A DNA stretch of 64,000 nucleotides from Lantana camara (Eukaryota > Streptophyta > Magnoliopsida > Lamiales > Verbenaceae): NCBI GenBank assembly GCA_037501455.1, contig CM074858.1:92974501-93038500 (forward strand), given 5' to 3'. The translations under genes and the position numbers were made by a program. Below, piece after piece: positions 10,604 to 22,500 of this stretch (position 1 is the stretch's first letter; each line of letters begins with the position of its first letter). The notes under the pieces were generated by a model, which saw only the letters and a list, made by a program, of their open reading frames with translations, had not been told where the DNA came from and ran no database searches.

Positions 10604-13600
10604 TCTGAGGCGGTATCAGAGCCCGGTTGCAAAACCGCGGTTCTAGTGTCGTGTCGTGTCAAGTCTAGGTCGAACGACATAGGATTAATTGATAATTTGC
10701 GAGTCTTGTATCTTATTTGGAACTACTTGGACTTATTTGAAATTATGTGAACTTACCTGAACATCTTTAAATTACTTGATGACTTGTACATGACATTAAT
10801 TTGCGTTACTACTTGAGGATTAATTGACTTTCTATGGTTTGGGAATTTATATGTATAATGTATCTTCTTTAATTTAATTGAATTAATTATTGCATTTTAC
10901 ATCAAATATGTGTTTAAATGCTAATTATGTGACATGAGCATGCACTAATCGCATGCATTTAGCTTTGAATTGATTTCTGACTTATAAGTTATAAAGGTCA
11001 TATCAAACCACGACCAATTTATATGATAATCTCAATCTACCGCAAGTTTCTCTCTCTAGCTTTGGAATTGTGAGGAATGCACCGGGGAATTTCACACAAG
11101 GATTCAAGAGCCATGATTTTTTTTTCTAATCGGGTTAAGATTCAAGTGATAAAATCTGAAATTGAGAGGTAATTGTGGGAGTAATTTACAAACTATAGGA
11201 AGTTAGAGAATGAAGGAGGAAAGTTGCAAGCTATGGTACCAATGGCGAAATACAATGGGAAGTTGGGGGGTGTGATGACTTTAATTCACAGGATCAACAC
11301 ATATGCCACGCTATGAAGACTTTTCAACCGGATTCTACAGGAACATTCATTTCGGAGTAAAGTAACTAAAGTCATGAAGATGTTTAGGTTCAAGGTTTTC
11401 ATCAACAAGGAGGGATGTTTATAACTCGCAAAATAAAAAATGTGAACTCACATTATGAAAGAATTTGACCAACCGGGATCAAGAGACTCATTATCTCAAG
11501 GGAGTGATGAAGGAAATCTTGAGAATAATTTCAAGAAGGAGAAGCACTTCAAGAACCGGAAATGGGTATTCAAGAAATGATAGGAGAATTAGAACTCGGT
11601 GAAATTTCAAGATCAAGGTAAGAAAGACTTCAGGTATAATGATGGAAAAAGACGAGTGCGTCGAGAGATGAAGATATGGATTCAAAGAGTGTTGAAAAGT
11701 TAATGGATAAGACATGGTAAAGTTTCCGAAATCATAACGGAAGAGGTAAGTGCTTCAAGAGTGGGAGGTGAGTATTCAAGAAGTGTTTGGGAATTGAAAT
11801 GACCAGGTAGAGTAAAGGATGAACGATAACGACTTTGGTTGAAATATATCGGATCCTCGGGTAAGATAGGATGAGTTCAAGAAATTTGGGTAGATGTTCT
11901 CAAAAGGGTATTAAGCAATTCGGATTGAGGGGTTAGATTGATGAAGAAGAACGAAGAGGCTAAGAAAAGGGGAGTTGAAGCCACTACAAATTTCGAATAA
12001 GGAAGAAGTTGAATTGGAAGACATGGGGCAACAAATGGAAACAGGTAAAGAAAAGAAAAGAGTTGTTGGAAGCAAATTAGGTGCTCAAGTGTAAGTCCTT
12101 GGAGGATGAGTTCATTTATTTATTCAACTCATAAAGATTAAACCGAGGGAACCTTGATTAAGGTGTTAATTATGGGGAGGAGTCGGACGATACTTGGAAA
12201 TTAATTTTGAGAAGAAGCTAAGATATCAACTTCAGGGGTAGAAGAATACGAATCTAACAATCACAATCTTAGATCATAAAGTTATACCAGTTGATATAAG
12301 GAAATTGTGATTAAGGAGATAACTATAGTGAAGGCCCAGGCAAACACTTAGAGATCGATAATTGGGAAGGAATGGGGTTCAAGAGATTTCAATATCGAGT
12401 CACGAAAAGGGACCAGTTGAATCTAGGATTTTGAAGAAATTAGAGAACCGTGGGAAAACTGGAGATGATCAACAGATCAAGACAAGCTTGGAATTCAACC
12501 AACAAGGAATGAGTGCCGGATCAAAGTCTATCATTATTACGGTGACAGGTTCAATGCATTCATGAACACGTGCATCATATATTGTTTAAATTATTTAAAT
12601 TTCTTTAACATATATATGAATTCTTAATTGAGCCTAATTACTCCAACGTGTATACTTTATTACTCACAAGTGTGGCGCATGCATTAGCATATTAACCCGA
12701 CATGCATTGTTAAGTGTCTACTTGATAGGAACTCTCCCCACCTCACGTATCAAGTATTACTTCAACCGAGATATAACCGAATTATGACAAGGAAATTATG
12801 GGGTTGGAAAAGAATAAAAGAGGAAGAGCAATTTAAAGGTCGGAGAAATAGGCGAGAGTTAGATTGGTAGAAGTGGGTTGTTGTTCCTACCGATTGTTGC
12901 AAAAGTAATGTGAGGAAAATTTCGGCTAAGTGGTGTGGTTAGAATCACTTATACCAAGGAAGCTAAATTTAAGGAATTGAGAATTTTCAATTTAAGGAGT
13001 GATGTTGCGAGCCAACGGGTAGGAATAGGCATTCTTAAGGGGGAGAGTCGACCGGGGAAATGATCTCAAAGTTATGGATGGGCCCGAACTAGTTACTTTC
13101 AATAGAAGAAACAAAAATGCAAGCGTTATTAACAACGGGATTTATTGGAAACGGAGAAGGGAAAGGACTAGAAGACTTTGGCTCTTGATGATCTTCAAGA
13201 TTTGGATAAAATTTTGTGAGAATAATTTCAGAAAAGGTTAAGTGATTCAAGAACCGGAGGTGAGCATTCGAGAAGGGATGGTGGACTTTGTGCTCGTTTC
13301 AATCTCCCACCGGGATGGAGGAATTTTCGGGAACAAGATCGGAAGTGATAGGTAGTTCAAGAAAATTAGAAAGAAGAGATTCTTTGCTTTGAGGAATGGT
13401 AGAACAAGTTCAAGAAGTGAGATGAAAAATATATCTATATGGTTTATTTTCCTAAAGGGGGAGAGCCGGCCAGGAAACTTCAAGAAAAGTGGTTCTTCAT
13501 TCCCTCTATCAGAACCATGTGGACGAATTTTCAATATCTCAAAGCTCATGCGCCTACCGTTCTCAAAATGGAAGCTTATAAAGTGAAAAGGAGGCGTATC

Positions 13601-14539
13601 TTAAGCGGAGCTGGAATTAAAAAGAAATTTGATAAGGAATGGGAGAAATAATGACTTCTATAAGTTGATGGAACATACCTTGATCAAAGGTGAGAATTTT
13701 CCAAGGAAAGCGACTGTCATTCAAGATTTGAGCGAAGTAACCAAAGAGGTGCGACACTATAGCCATGGTGCTAGATAATAACAACTTGACGAGAACATTC
13801 ACTATATCACAAAGGATCACATGAGAGTTACTTGAACTGGGAATATTAGGAAGGATAAAAGCTAGACTTCGAGTTATCAAATAATTAGCCCGGGCATCGG
13901 AGGAGGTCAACTATATTTGGTAAAAGATTGAGTGGGGCAGATTATTACCAAGGGCATAGTTAAGAATTGAATCTTCGAACCGTGGTGGTAGAAAGGATAG
14001 AAGATTTGATCACGGGATGAGGATTGAGTAATTATTGGAGTATACACTTACGTTGGGCATTCGAGGAATAACATTTTGGTCAGAAGGGATTCCGATCAAA
14101 GAACCAAGTATTAAATCAAGTCACTGCCAGTGAAGTTTTCTAAGATCATGGTGAACGGTACACCTAAACATGCATATCACGTGCAACATACATTTTATTA
14201 TCACCACGTATGGTTCTTTGAATTTGGTAATTACTTTTGTAAGACTAGTTGGTATATTTGACTTCTTCTATTTGTTCATTACGTGAAGTTTTATGTGAAT
14301 ATTTAATTAAGTGTTCTTGTGGGATCCTTGCTTGTGTGAGAGACGGGGTTCTCTCATTACTTGTTTGAAAGACGGGGTTCTCTCATTTCTTGTGGAGAGA
14401 CGGGGTGCTCTCATTTCGTGTTAGGGAGACGGGGCTCTCTCGTTACTTGTCTAAGAGACGGGGCTCTCTTGTTACTTGTGCATCCTTTTAAAACTCGACA
14501 GTGGACCTGGGGACCAGGTCCTCTTAAGGGGGAGAGAAT
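10604..14539 (+). other. Internal region of the LARD-like element, no coding function seen
   Basis: The interior begins with TCTGAGG and a primer-binding site CGGTATCAGAGCC (about 10611-10623; the usual site starts TGG). It is purine-rich on the plus strand and full of stop codons in all frames; the longest open stretches (about 65-100 codons) show no family resemblance. It ends with a polypurine tract AAGGGGGAGAGAATTT just before the right LTR. A possible decayed gag trace near 11235-11300 is too weak to call. Confidence 0.6.
14339..14481. repeat. Five-copy 28-29 bp tandem repeat near the polypurine tract
   Basis: The motif AGACGGGG followed by a CTCTC-rich arm recurs at 14341, 14370, 14398, 14427 and 14456 (spacing 28-29 bp). 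Each unit pairs GAGA(C) with (G)CTCTC, so every unit can fold. It sits about 60 bp upstream of the right LTR, the 3' untranslated position where plant LTR elements often carry tandem repeats. Confidence 0.8.
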
Positions 14540-17286
14540 TTTAACGCCCCATTTTTCAATCATGCATTATGTTACCTTATATTAAATTTCATAACATTAT
14601 ATGCCTTATATTCTCATGTGTTTATATGAACTTCCATTAACGTGAAAATTACGTGAATTAATTGATAACGTGTCTAATTGATATTATGTGACCTTATTTG
14701 ACCATTTCATAAATTTAATGACTTAATTGCATAACATGAATTGGAGTTAAGTGATCATATTCCATGAGATGAGATTTCATTGCATTCATTCATATAGACT
14801 AGGGACTTAATTGCAAAAAGTGATGATTCATGTATTTGAGTGCAAGACTTTAGGATATATGATGAATTTCCACATTATTCCATTCACTTTCTCATCTCAT
14901 CTAAGAGCATAAGAACACACACATTCACACCTAGTAAATATCGGTTTTTCCACCTTGAGAAGAGGAAAGAAAGATTTCTCCATAAATCAAGCTAAAGTTG
15001 AGGAATTGAAGAACTAGGAGCATCATCAACAACATATTATCATCTCATCAACCATCTCTTTGATTCAAGGTAGAAATTATAAATTCTATGAAATTCTTGA
15101 ATATATGATCAAGTATGAATTTATGGATTTGAGGATGAATTCTTGCATGATTGGAGTAGAGAGCATGTTGATGATCATTTGGAGTGAACTTTGCATGAAA
15201 TTCTTGGATTTCATGAAGATTGGAAGCATGTGTATGTTATGGGTTTTAAGCTTGATTCTTGACAATTTGATGCATGATCCTTGGTTAGTTTGATAGATGG
15301 TTGAAGTATAATGTGTATTTGATGATAGGAAATAATTGTTATGGTTGGAACTTGGTGTTATAATTGTTTTGGTTGATTTTGGTTCGGATTTGCCCTGTTT
15401 TCCCCTGTTTTGTTGCTGCAGCGTATATGGTCGCGCCCGCGACCAAAAATAGGCCAAAACTGGTCGCACCCGCGACCCCATTTTAGCCAAGTTTCGAGTT
15501 TTGAGAAAATTGGAGAAAATTCGGCCAAAAATACTTGGTCGCGGCCGCGACCATTTTGTGAAGGTTTTTGGTCGCGCCTGCGGCCCCCCTCCAGAAACTG
15601 CATTTTATCCAACTTCAAACCAACGCCATTTTCACCTCGGTTTGAATTAAAAAACGTGCCATATAGCGTTGGAAAGTTCTATGTGTCTACTTTCATATCT
15701 AACAAACAAAACTCAATTCCCATTTCTAGAATTAAAGATATTCCAGCTTTCCCTCAACATGTACATTTTCTAAAATTGTCCGTTTTTGCTGAACTTCACC
15801 AAAACCTTTCATATTGCATTCTTTTCACTTCTTTGACTCCCGTATGTGACCTATATGAGTTATAAACTTGGTTTAGTGATAATTATATTCCTACTTGACA
15901 TTCCTTGATTGTTATTGCATGATATATTGATTAGGGCATTGTCGTGCGTCTTAAATGGTTCATGCGAGTCGAGTCTTACGTACACTTGTCCTTATTGCAC
16001 AGATTTCCTTCTCGTTGACAAGGAGCACGCATCGTAGTTATATCCTTGTTTTGGTCGTCACAGGTGAGGTTTAATTTCTAGTTATATGTATAGAACCCGT
16101 ACAACCCTTATGTGACCTTTCGGCCAAAATGTATAAATATATGTATAGTTTTCCATAAATCTCAAATGGTTTACAACTGAATTACTACTATTGTACATAA
16201 TTATTGTTACTGATATTGTTACTGAACTGAATTGATTGTACCAATTGAATGGATTGTGTCTTGGCGAGTAAAGCATGTTCACTTTGGGCCCGAGGGTAGT
16301 GTATTGAGCCAACCGGGAAAGCAAGGGCTGACGGGTAACTCTTGCACTATCCTCACCGATTTTGGGATGACCCCTGAATCCACTAGGAGATTAGTGGAGG
16401 AAGGAGTTCCGGGTATAGGGAATCATGAACCCTATACTCAATGAGCATGGATGGCGGGGCCTTGCAATCCCCCATCACCCGGAGGAAGAAGGAGACTGGG
16501 GACGGGTCCGGCACCACGGATTGTCCTCGGGTTATTGTCATGATTGCACTTATTGATTGTCTTGCTTGAATACAATATGCACGAATGCACAATAATTGAA
16601 CTGCATGATCACCTATTGATTAATAAAGCAAGCACGAATTGTACACAGTCGGAGTAAGGTTGGAGAATTGCCCTCACTCGCCGGGCCACTGATTGAAATG
16701 GATTGTAATTGATTGTATTGTTAAATTGGATAGTTGTAATCTCGGGCGACGATTATTTCTTTTATTAATGTATATTGTTTCAACTGGAAAAGACTTTACC
16801 CGAGATTATAGCTTGCATGATACGTGCGCTAATATTTATTTAAACCCCTCACTCAGTCTGTGGTAGACTGACACCTCACCATTTTCAGGTCGTGCAGATC
16901 GAGTGCTAGGCGGGGTTTGAGTCCAGTTTACCGTTTTTTGGAGTCTAGCATTAATCTTTCATATTGATGCATGTTTTGAACACTTATGAATTTTGGGAAT
17001 ATGATTTGGTACCTGTATGTATATGATATAATGGTATACTTGCAAGTGGAATACTTGATAATGTAAATGTTGTATTGGAACGTGAAACTAAGTAATGTAT
17101 AGTTCTATGCTTCCGCTTTTACTTTGAATTATTGTATTATTTGAGGGTATCCCGCCTAGCTAGTGTCGTGTTTTTTTAATTGTCACCCGTTCGCCATGAG
17201 TCCGGTTCATATATGGACTGCCCATTTCATGTGTGAGCTAGACTTATGGTGTGGGGGTGTGGCATCTCGGCGTTCCGGGTGCTACA
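14540..17286 (+). repeat. Right LTR of the LARD-like element (2747 bp)
   Basis: Direct copy of 7859-10603. Its first two bases are TT instead of TG, a terminal mutation; the polypurine tract lies immediately upstream and the duplication GTTAT follows at 17287. Confidence 0.88.
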
Positions 17287-17687
17287 GTTATAGTACGAGC
17301 GTTGAGTTTGACAATGGAACCCTCCGCCTGAACAGTGGGCCGAGGCGCATGGGCCTGAATTAGCCAACAAGCGAACGGGCCGGGTTGATCCGCAAGCCCA
17401 GTATTGCGAGCGTCCAAGCCCTAAGTCAATGGATGGCGACACGTGGACGGCTCTGATCCGAGCGTGGTTTTGGGTCTCATCAAATTAAATAAGAGATATA
17501 TTTGTTCTAATCACACTAGAATATTTAAATAATTAAATGCTTAGAATTAATTCTCCAATTAATTCCATAATGAGCTTTAGAATTAATTCTCTAATTAATT
17601 CTAATGGACTAAAATTAATTCTCTAATTAATTTGATTAGAGCTTTATAAAAATTCTCCAGTTAATTAGATTTGAATTTTATAATTAA

Positions 17688-19920
17688 TGTTGGTATTAGT
17701 TCCCTGAAAATCCAATTATATTGTAAATATTTTGGATCAATAAAACTGAAATTATTGCAAGTTATGAGTGTTTTACGTATTTAATTATTAAGACATGTGA
17801 TGGTATTTTTATATGAAATGTGTTTCATAGGAAAAGATTTTAAATACCAAAAATCACGTATCATTAAAATTCTAGTCGGTATGATAAGAAAATGTTTTTA
17901 TCCAAACTATAATGTGTTATATAAGATGATTAGTCTTTTGTCATAGGGAAATATACTTTTTGATTATAGCACATTGACGATTGTCAATGGGATTGGAAGC
18001 ATCGAACTGGACCACTAAAATTGTTCATTTTGTACTGCTATAAAAAATGAACAAAAATCTCAGGAAGCATTTGACTCTTAATCTTGACAGTGTTTCGACT
18101 TTACCCATGTAATGTTAATCACCGTGATGTTCTCAGAAATGAGGTCTCGGTAACGGGTGGCCAAAATACTTTGTACGTTCGGTGATTGCATCAAATGTGC
18201 TAAAGAGTAATACTGATCGAGGAATCTGTAGCCTTGCTGGAAGGTTGAAAGATATCCCTGAAATAGATTTGCACAAGTTCGAATTAAAACTTTGGCCAAA
18301 GTATTTCTTGTGTGTGTCACCGAAGTTGTATGTTAAATATGTTTCACATACAGAGAATTTGGACTTAAGGCGGATCAAGAAATTTCAGATTGTAAGTAAA
18401 AAATAAATGATAGTAGTATTAATTTATTTTTCATCAATATCTACACGAAGGAGTAAAATGCAAAATTATTTTAGATTGAGAAATTCATGAATAATTTAAT
18501 TAATTTTAGAGTGCAACAATGTTTATTTAGTGGAATTAAATATTGTTAAACAGTAATCAATTATCGTCATGAGATGATAATAGATTGACCCGTTTGTAGC
18601 TAAAATTAATTAGTCTTGCAGGTTCTCCTACAAGCCTCGACAAAGACCAAGAAGAAAATATTAAAATGAGAGAGGAAAATAAAATTTCAAAGCGTTCGGA
18701 AATGACCAATAGATTTATTTTGATAAAATAAATAATTTCCCAAAGAGTTGGAAATGCCCGAAATTTCATTTTGGAGAAAATAAAAATTTAAAAACAGAGT
18801 TTTTTTGGCTGACGTGTTACGACATGTCGACGGGTTAGGCACCAAGTGGCGCTGATTGGGCACCCCGTGGCTTGCTACATAGACGACTAGGATTGCACCA
18901 AGTCACGCAGGTTAATGGCCCAGATCAGGCCTGGAAATGATCCGGTTGAGCATACCGGTTTGGATAGGGTCGGGTCGGTTTAGACCAACCTGGACACGTG
19001 GCGGGATAGGAGGCAGCCACATAGGAAACGGGCCAGACCAGTTTAAACTCGTGGCAGGAACTCGTTTGTGCGTGAGTTTTGCACGTACCAAACACCCAGC
19101 CGCCACACTGGCGGCGCGCGCAACCTCTGTTCCGCGCGTGCTCGGTGACATCTGGCTCTTGGCGGTGCGAGCTCCGACATAGCGTCCTTGTATTCGTCAT
19201 CCGATCTTGGGCTACACGACTAAGACTTAAAAATGATAAAAATGCCCCTCATTTGAATGCGATAAATAGGGGCTGAAATAATTCTCTTTCTATCATCAAG
19301 AAATTTTATTCCTTTCAGCTTTCAAAATGCCTTCCGGCTCTCTTTCTCTCTCTAAAATTAATCCTTAATTAAATGTTTAATTTATATAATTAATACATAA
19401 ATCACTTAATTATTAGAAAATAGGGATTTTCTAATTTTAGAAAAATATATTTTTTTGAAAAATTATTTTCTCGAGTATTTAGGGAAATATTGTGGTGCCC
19501 ACACTCCAAGGTTAAGCCGGGAATATTGTGGGAAATCTCTACCGGTTTCACGAAAAGTAAAGGGGTGCTAGAATATTGTCGTTGATAGCCATATATAGTG
19601 TACGGTAATACCGTTATATTACTTCTAAGCATGATAAATCATATGCTCTTACTTGTTAATTGCATATTGTGTTTATCTGCTTTGTGATTTAAAATTATGT
19701 TATCGACACATGTGTATGTTGTTCTGGTCTAAATGTTCTGTTGCTTATTAAATTATTTTAGAACTATATTGATAATTGTATTATGGGAAAAATTTTGAAA
19801 TATGATCCCATACTGTTACTTTGTTTGGGCCGCTTACGCAATAATTTCTCAATTGGACCACATGCCCAAACTTTGCTCACGTGTGGTCTCGTTTCGATCA
19901 ACTATTTGATATTTCCAACA
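17688..19920 (+). mobile_element. Probable solo LTR of another element (2.2 kb), no TSD found
   Basis: The block starts TGTTGGTATTAG and ends ATTTCCAACA, giving TGTTGG/CCAACA inverted termini. It interrupts family C LTR sequence, which stops near 17687 and resumes near 19921. Inside, a GC-rich stretch (18800-19210) precedes a TATA-like GATAAATAGG near 19260 and a CT-rich segment, as expected for a plus-strand LTR promoter. The flanks (ATTAA and TTACC) do not match, so an insertion with loss of flanking sequence must be assumed. No gene is supported inside. Confidence 0.5.
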
Positions 19921-20262
19921 TTACCCTTTGAACCTAACATTTGTGTAGGTTCATTATTCAGTTAATAGTGACCCTAATTAATTAATACGCTTATCAATTA
20001 ATTAACTCACAAATCACACGATTGTATTTTAACAACAGGTGTGTGGCCCCTACCCGAATAACGAATTAAATCGAAAGAACCTTTCAGTCAATGACATCTG
20101 TGAGATACGATCCTTCTACCATCCCATCTCTCGATTTAAATATAGGGTATCATGAAAATAACGAGAGCACCATTAATCTTAATCTTAAAGCTAACTTCGT
20201 TTTATATCCATTTAATCCAAAAAACTCTTTTCTTGATGTCTTGATCTACCACCTTATCCAAC

Positions 20263-20448
20263 CCCGAGCAATCTTAGTTATTGGTGGGGGTTCGGTTCGC
20301 TAGCTGGTATTTGTTTAGTCATTCAGATAGTGACTGGCATTTTTCAGCTATCCATTACACACCTCATATGGATCTAGCTTTCAACAGCATAGAACACATT
20401 ATGAGAGATGTTGAAGGGGGCTGGTTGCTCCGTTATATACATGCTAAC
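20263..20448 (+). pseudogene. cob: Mitochondrial cob (cytochrome b) fragment inserted in nuclear DNA (NUMT)
   Basis: About 186 bp encode the N-terminal part of plant mitochondrial apocytochrome b: [19 protein letters not shown] and, after a one-base loss near 20343, [19 protein letters not shown] and [13 protein letters not shown]. In cob this region spans the first transmembrane helix and the first haem-ligand region. Here it lies inside the family C LTR between parts that are continuous in other copies (CTTATCCAA and CCCCAAGGGTTTT). The 3' joint carries a short repeat (TGCTAACCC / TTGCTAACCCC). It is a dead nuclear insertion, too short and frameshifted to act. Confidence 0.85.
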
Positions 20449-21214
20449 CCTTGCTAACCCCAAGGGTTTTATAATGGCATATGAACGACTTATGCAATAA
20501 GAGATCATCTTGCCTTAATCAAGTGTAGGTCCTTTATTGATTCTCACCTGGCTTCATGTACAACTTTTGTAATCCCAATATAAGTCGTAATTCAGGTGTC
20601 TTGAGCGACACCCTTTTAAACTTATATTTAAGATTACCTAGTTTGATCACACAAGACATCAATGGAATCTCAAGTCAAAGGATTAATTACTTACACCATT
20701 GACATGTGCGATGTTTCCTGATCTAGAAGTTTTATTTTCTAGAAACAGAAACTTCCTTTCCATTTAGGAGTCTTCTCATGCGGGACATCTCAGTGCACTC
20801 ATTCTCATAAAGCACCTTCATGTATTTGTATGCATAAACTTATGTACTTTACACCCCATGAAACTAGGTGATCTTTCTGGAGGACACAATCCCACAAGCT
20901 AGTTTCAACAGAGTCAAGTTGACACTCCCACTATTCGTTGGACTCGTTGACTTGGAGTAATTTCTAATCCGGCGGTTAGGGTTTGTTTCACGTGACATTC
21001 ACGTAACGAAAAAAATCCCCAACACTCTAGTGGATTGGGGAGGTTCTTTTACTTGTGAACATAAATGAAAACTTAAAAAACACGTAATGCATATAAAGAA
21101 GTGTTTGCCTATTATTAATAATCAATCGTCTATTATTCAAAGATCGTCTATGATACAAGGAAAGTCCCAAAACGGATTACAACGGGTTGACTTTCTAGGA
21201 CGCTATTCTCAACA

Positions 21215-22330
21215 TAGGCAATATCGAAAGATATAAGGCGAAACTTGTTGCAGAAGGATTCACTCAAAGCGAAGGAATCGATTACTCAGAGACATTCAAT
21301 TTTGTTTCTAAGAAAGATTTCTTACGCATTATATTGACATTATTAGCCCAATTTGACCTCGAGTTGCAACAAATGGATGTGAAAACGGTGTTTCTTAATG
21401 GTGATATAGAGGAAGAGGTTTACATGAAACAACTTAAAGGATTCTCCTCTAGTGACGGTGAGCAATTGGTATGTAAGCTGAAAAAGTCCATATATGGATT
21501 GAAACAAGCCTCTCAATAGTGGTATTTAAAATTCCATGATGCTATCTCTTCATTTGGTTCCGTTGAGAACATCAAGGATGAATGTATATACCATAGGGTT
21601 AGCAGGAGTTAAATTTGCTTCCTTATCCTATATGTGGATGATATCTTGCTTGCTACCAATTTTAAGGAAATGCTATATGAAGCAAAAACCTTTCTAACAA
21701 TTTTGAGAAGAAGGACATGGGCGAGACATCTTCTGTCATTAGCATTAAGATCCATCGAGATAGACATAAGGACATTTTAGGTGTATCTCAAGAAGCCTAT
21801 ATCAACAAAATTTTAGAAAGATTTCACATGAAAAATTGTTCACCTAGAATAGCTCCCACAGTGAAAGGTGACAGATTTAAATCAATGTCCAATGAACAAT
21901 CTTGAGAGGGAACAAATAAAAAATATTCCATATGCTACTATTGTTGGAAGCTTGATGTATGCTCAGGTTTGTAGAAGATCGAATATTACATTTGTAGTTG
22001 GAATGTTAGAAAGATATCATAGTAACCCAAGTATTAGCTGCATAGAAAGTCTTGAGCTATCTTCAAGGGACTAAGGATTACATGCGTATATACAATTGAT
22101 TAGAAGATTTATAGGTGATTGCGTAATTCTATTCAGACTTAGCTGGCTGCGTTGACTCTCGCAAGTCAACATGAGGATATATGTTTATGCTTTCCAGTGG
22201 AGGTATCTCACGGAGTGCAAAGCAAACCCTAATTGGTACTTTCACTATGGAGGTTGAGTTTGCTTCATGTGTTCAGTTGTAAAGTCAAATCCATTAAGGA
22301 ATTTTATGTTGTTTGTAAGAGGAAACTGCT
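21215..22330 (+). pseudogene. Copia reverse transcriptase and RNase H, third fragment
   Basis: This continues the RT begun at 4582 and 6512. The segment 21224-21519 is open and shows LELQQMDVKTVFLNGD and the end motif KKSIYGLKQAS; a stop follows at 21517. The catalytic motif appears as LYVDDILLATN near 21630-21660 in the same frame after further stops. RT C-terminal sequence follows in shifted frames (GVSQEAYINKILERFHMKNC, about 21780-21840; PYATIVGSLMYAQ, about 21930-21965). RNase H traces (DLAGCVDSRKST, SRSAKQTLIGTFTMEVEF) run to about 22270. There are many stops and frameshifts. The 3' LTR of this element is not recognised in the window. Confidence 0.85.
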
Positions 22331-22404
22331 GGGGAAAAACTAGACCTTGATAAATCCACAATGGTTTCCCGTTTTTGTATCAAATCACCAAATAATAAGT
22401 GATT

Positions 22405-22500
22405 CATGAGGCGTGGCTGAATAGAAAAAATTCATTTATTTTTAACCATTAAGGTTCGAATCTTAATTTTGAGTGTACATAAAACATTTTTAATTTTTTG
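22405..22500 (+). repeat. Possible degenerate tRNA-derived SINE
   Basis: An A-box-like GTGGCTGAATAG near 22411 is followed about 40 bp later by a B-box-like GGTTCGAATCTT. This spacing and the following AATTTTGAGTG fit heads of plant tRNA-derived SINEs. No clear tail or target duplication was found; short and uncertain. Confidence 0.3.

Larger units (their letters stand above)
7859..17286 (+). mobile_element. Non-coding LTR retrotransposon (LARD-like), 9.4 kb, TSD GTTAT
   Basis: Two direct LTRs (7859-10603 and 14540-17286, about 99% alike by eye) enclose 3.9 kb. The left LTR starts TGTAACGCCCC and ends GCTACA; the right begins TT instead of TG. Duplications GTTAT flank it (7854-7858 and 17287-17291). 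A near-standard initiator-Met tRNA primer-binding site follows the left LTR and a purine tract precedes the right LTR, so it has all cis-signals for reverse transcription. I find no gag, protease, RT, RNase H or integrase in the internal region; it must be mobilised in trans. The near-identity of its LTRs makes it the youngest layer of this nest. Confidence 0.88.
7192..17482 (-). mobile_element. Tat-like Ty3/gypsy solo LTR, split by the element at 7859-17286; TSD AATTA
   Basis: The pieces 7192-7858 and 17292-17482 form one LTR of about 0.86 kb. On the minus strand it begins TGATGAGACCCAAAACCACG and ends CGTTTCAGTACCATCA, closely resembling the LTR termini of elements A and B (TGATGGGGCC...CCCATCA). 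A minus-strand TATA-like motif lies near 7478-7486. Perfect duplications AATTA flank it (7187-7191 and 17483-17487). No internal region is present. Scattered ACGAGCG/CGCTCG motifs resemble those in the A and B LTRs, supporting the same Tat lineage. Confidence 0.8.
6547..21214 (-). mobile_element. Second solo LTR of copia family C, split by nested insertions, TSD TAGGC
   Basis: The LTR begins TGTTGGACAAACTAG at 6547 and ends CGCTATTCTCAACA at 21214, flanked by perfect duplications TAGGC (6542-6546 and 21215-21219). Its own sequence is in three blocks: 6547-7191, about 17488-17687 and 19921-21214. Between them lie a Tat solo LTR containing a 9.4-kb element, and a probable further solo LTR at 17688-19920. 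The last block also carries a cob fragment (20263-20448). The end block matches the other family C copies. It is older than its passengers because it contains them. Confidence 0.85.

Noticed and set aside
18912..19276. Several overlapping frames in a GC-rich stretch
   Set aside because: All six frames are partly open in this GC-rich probable LTR promoter region; no family resemblance.
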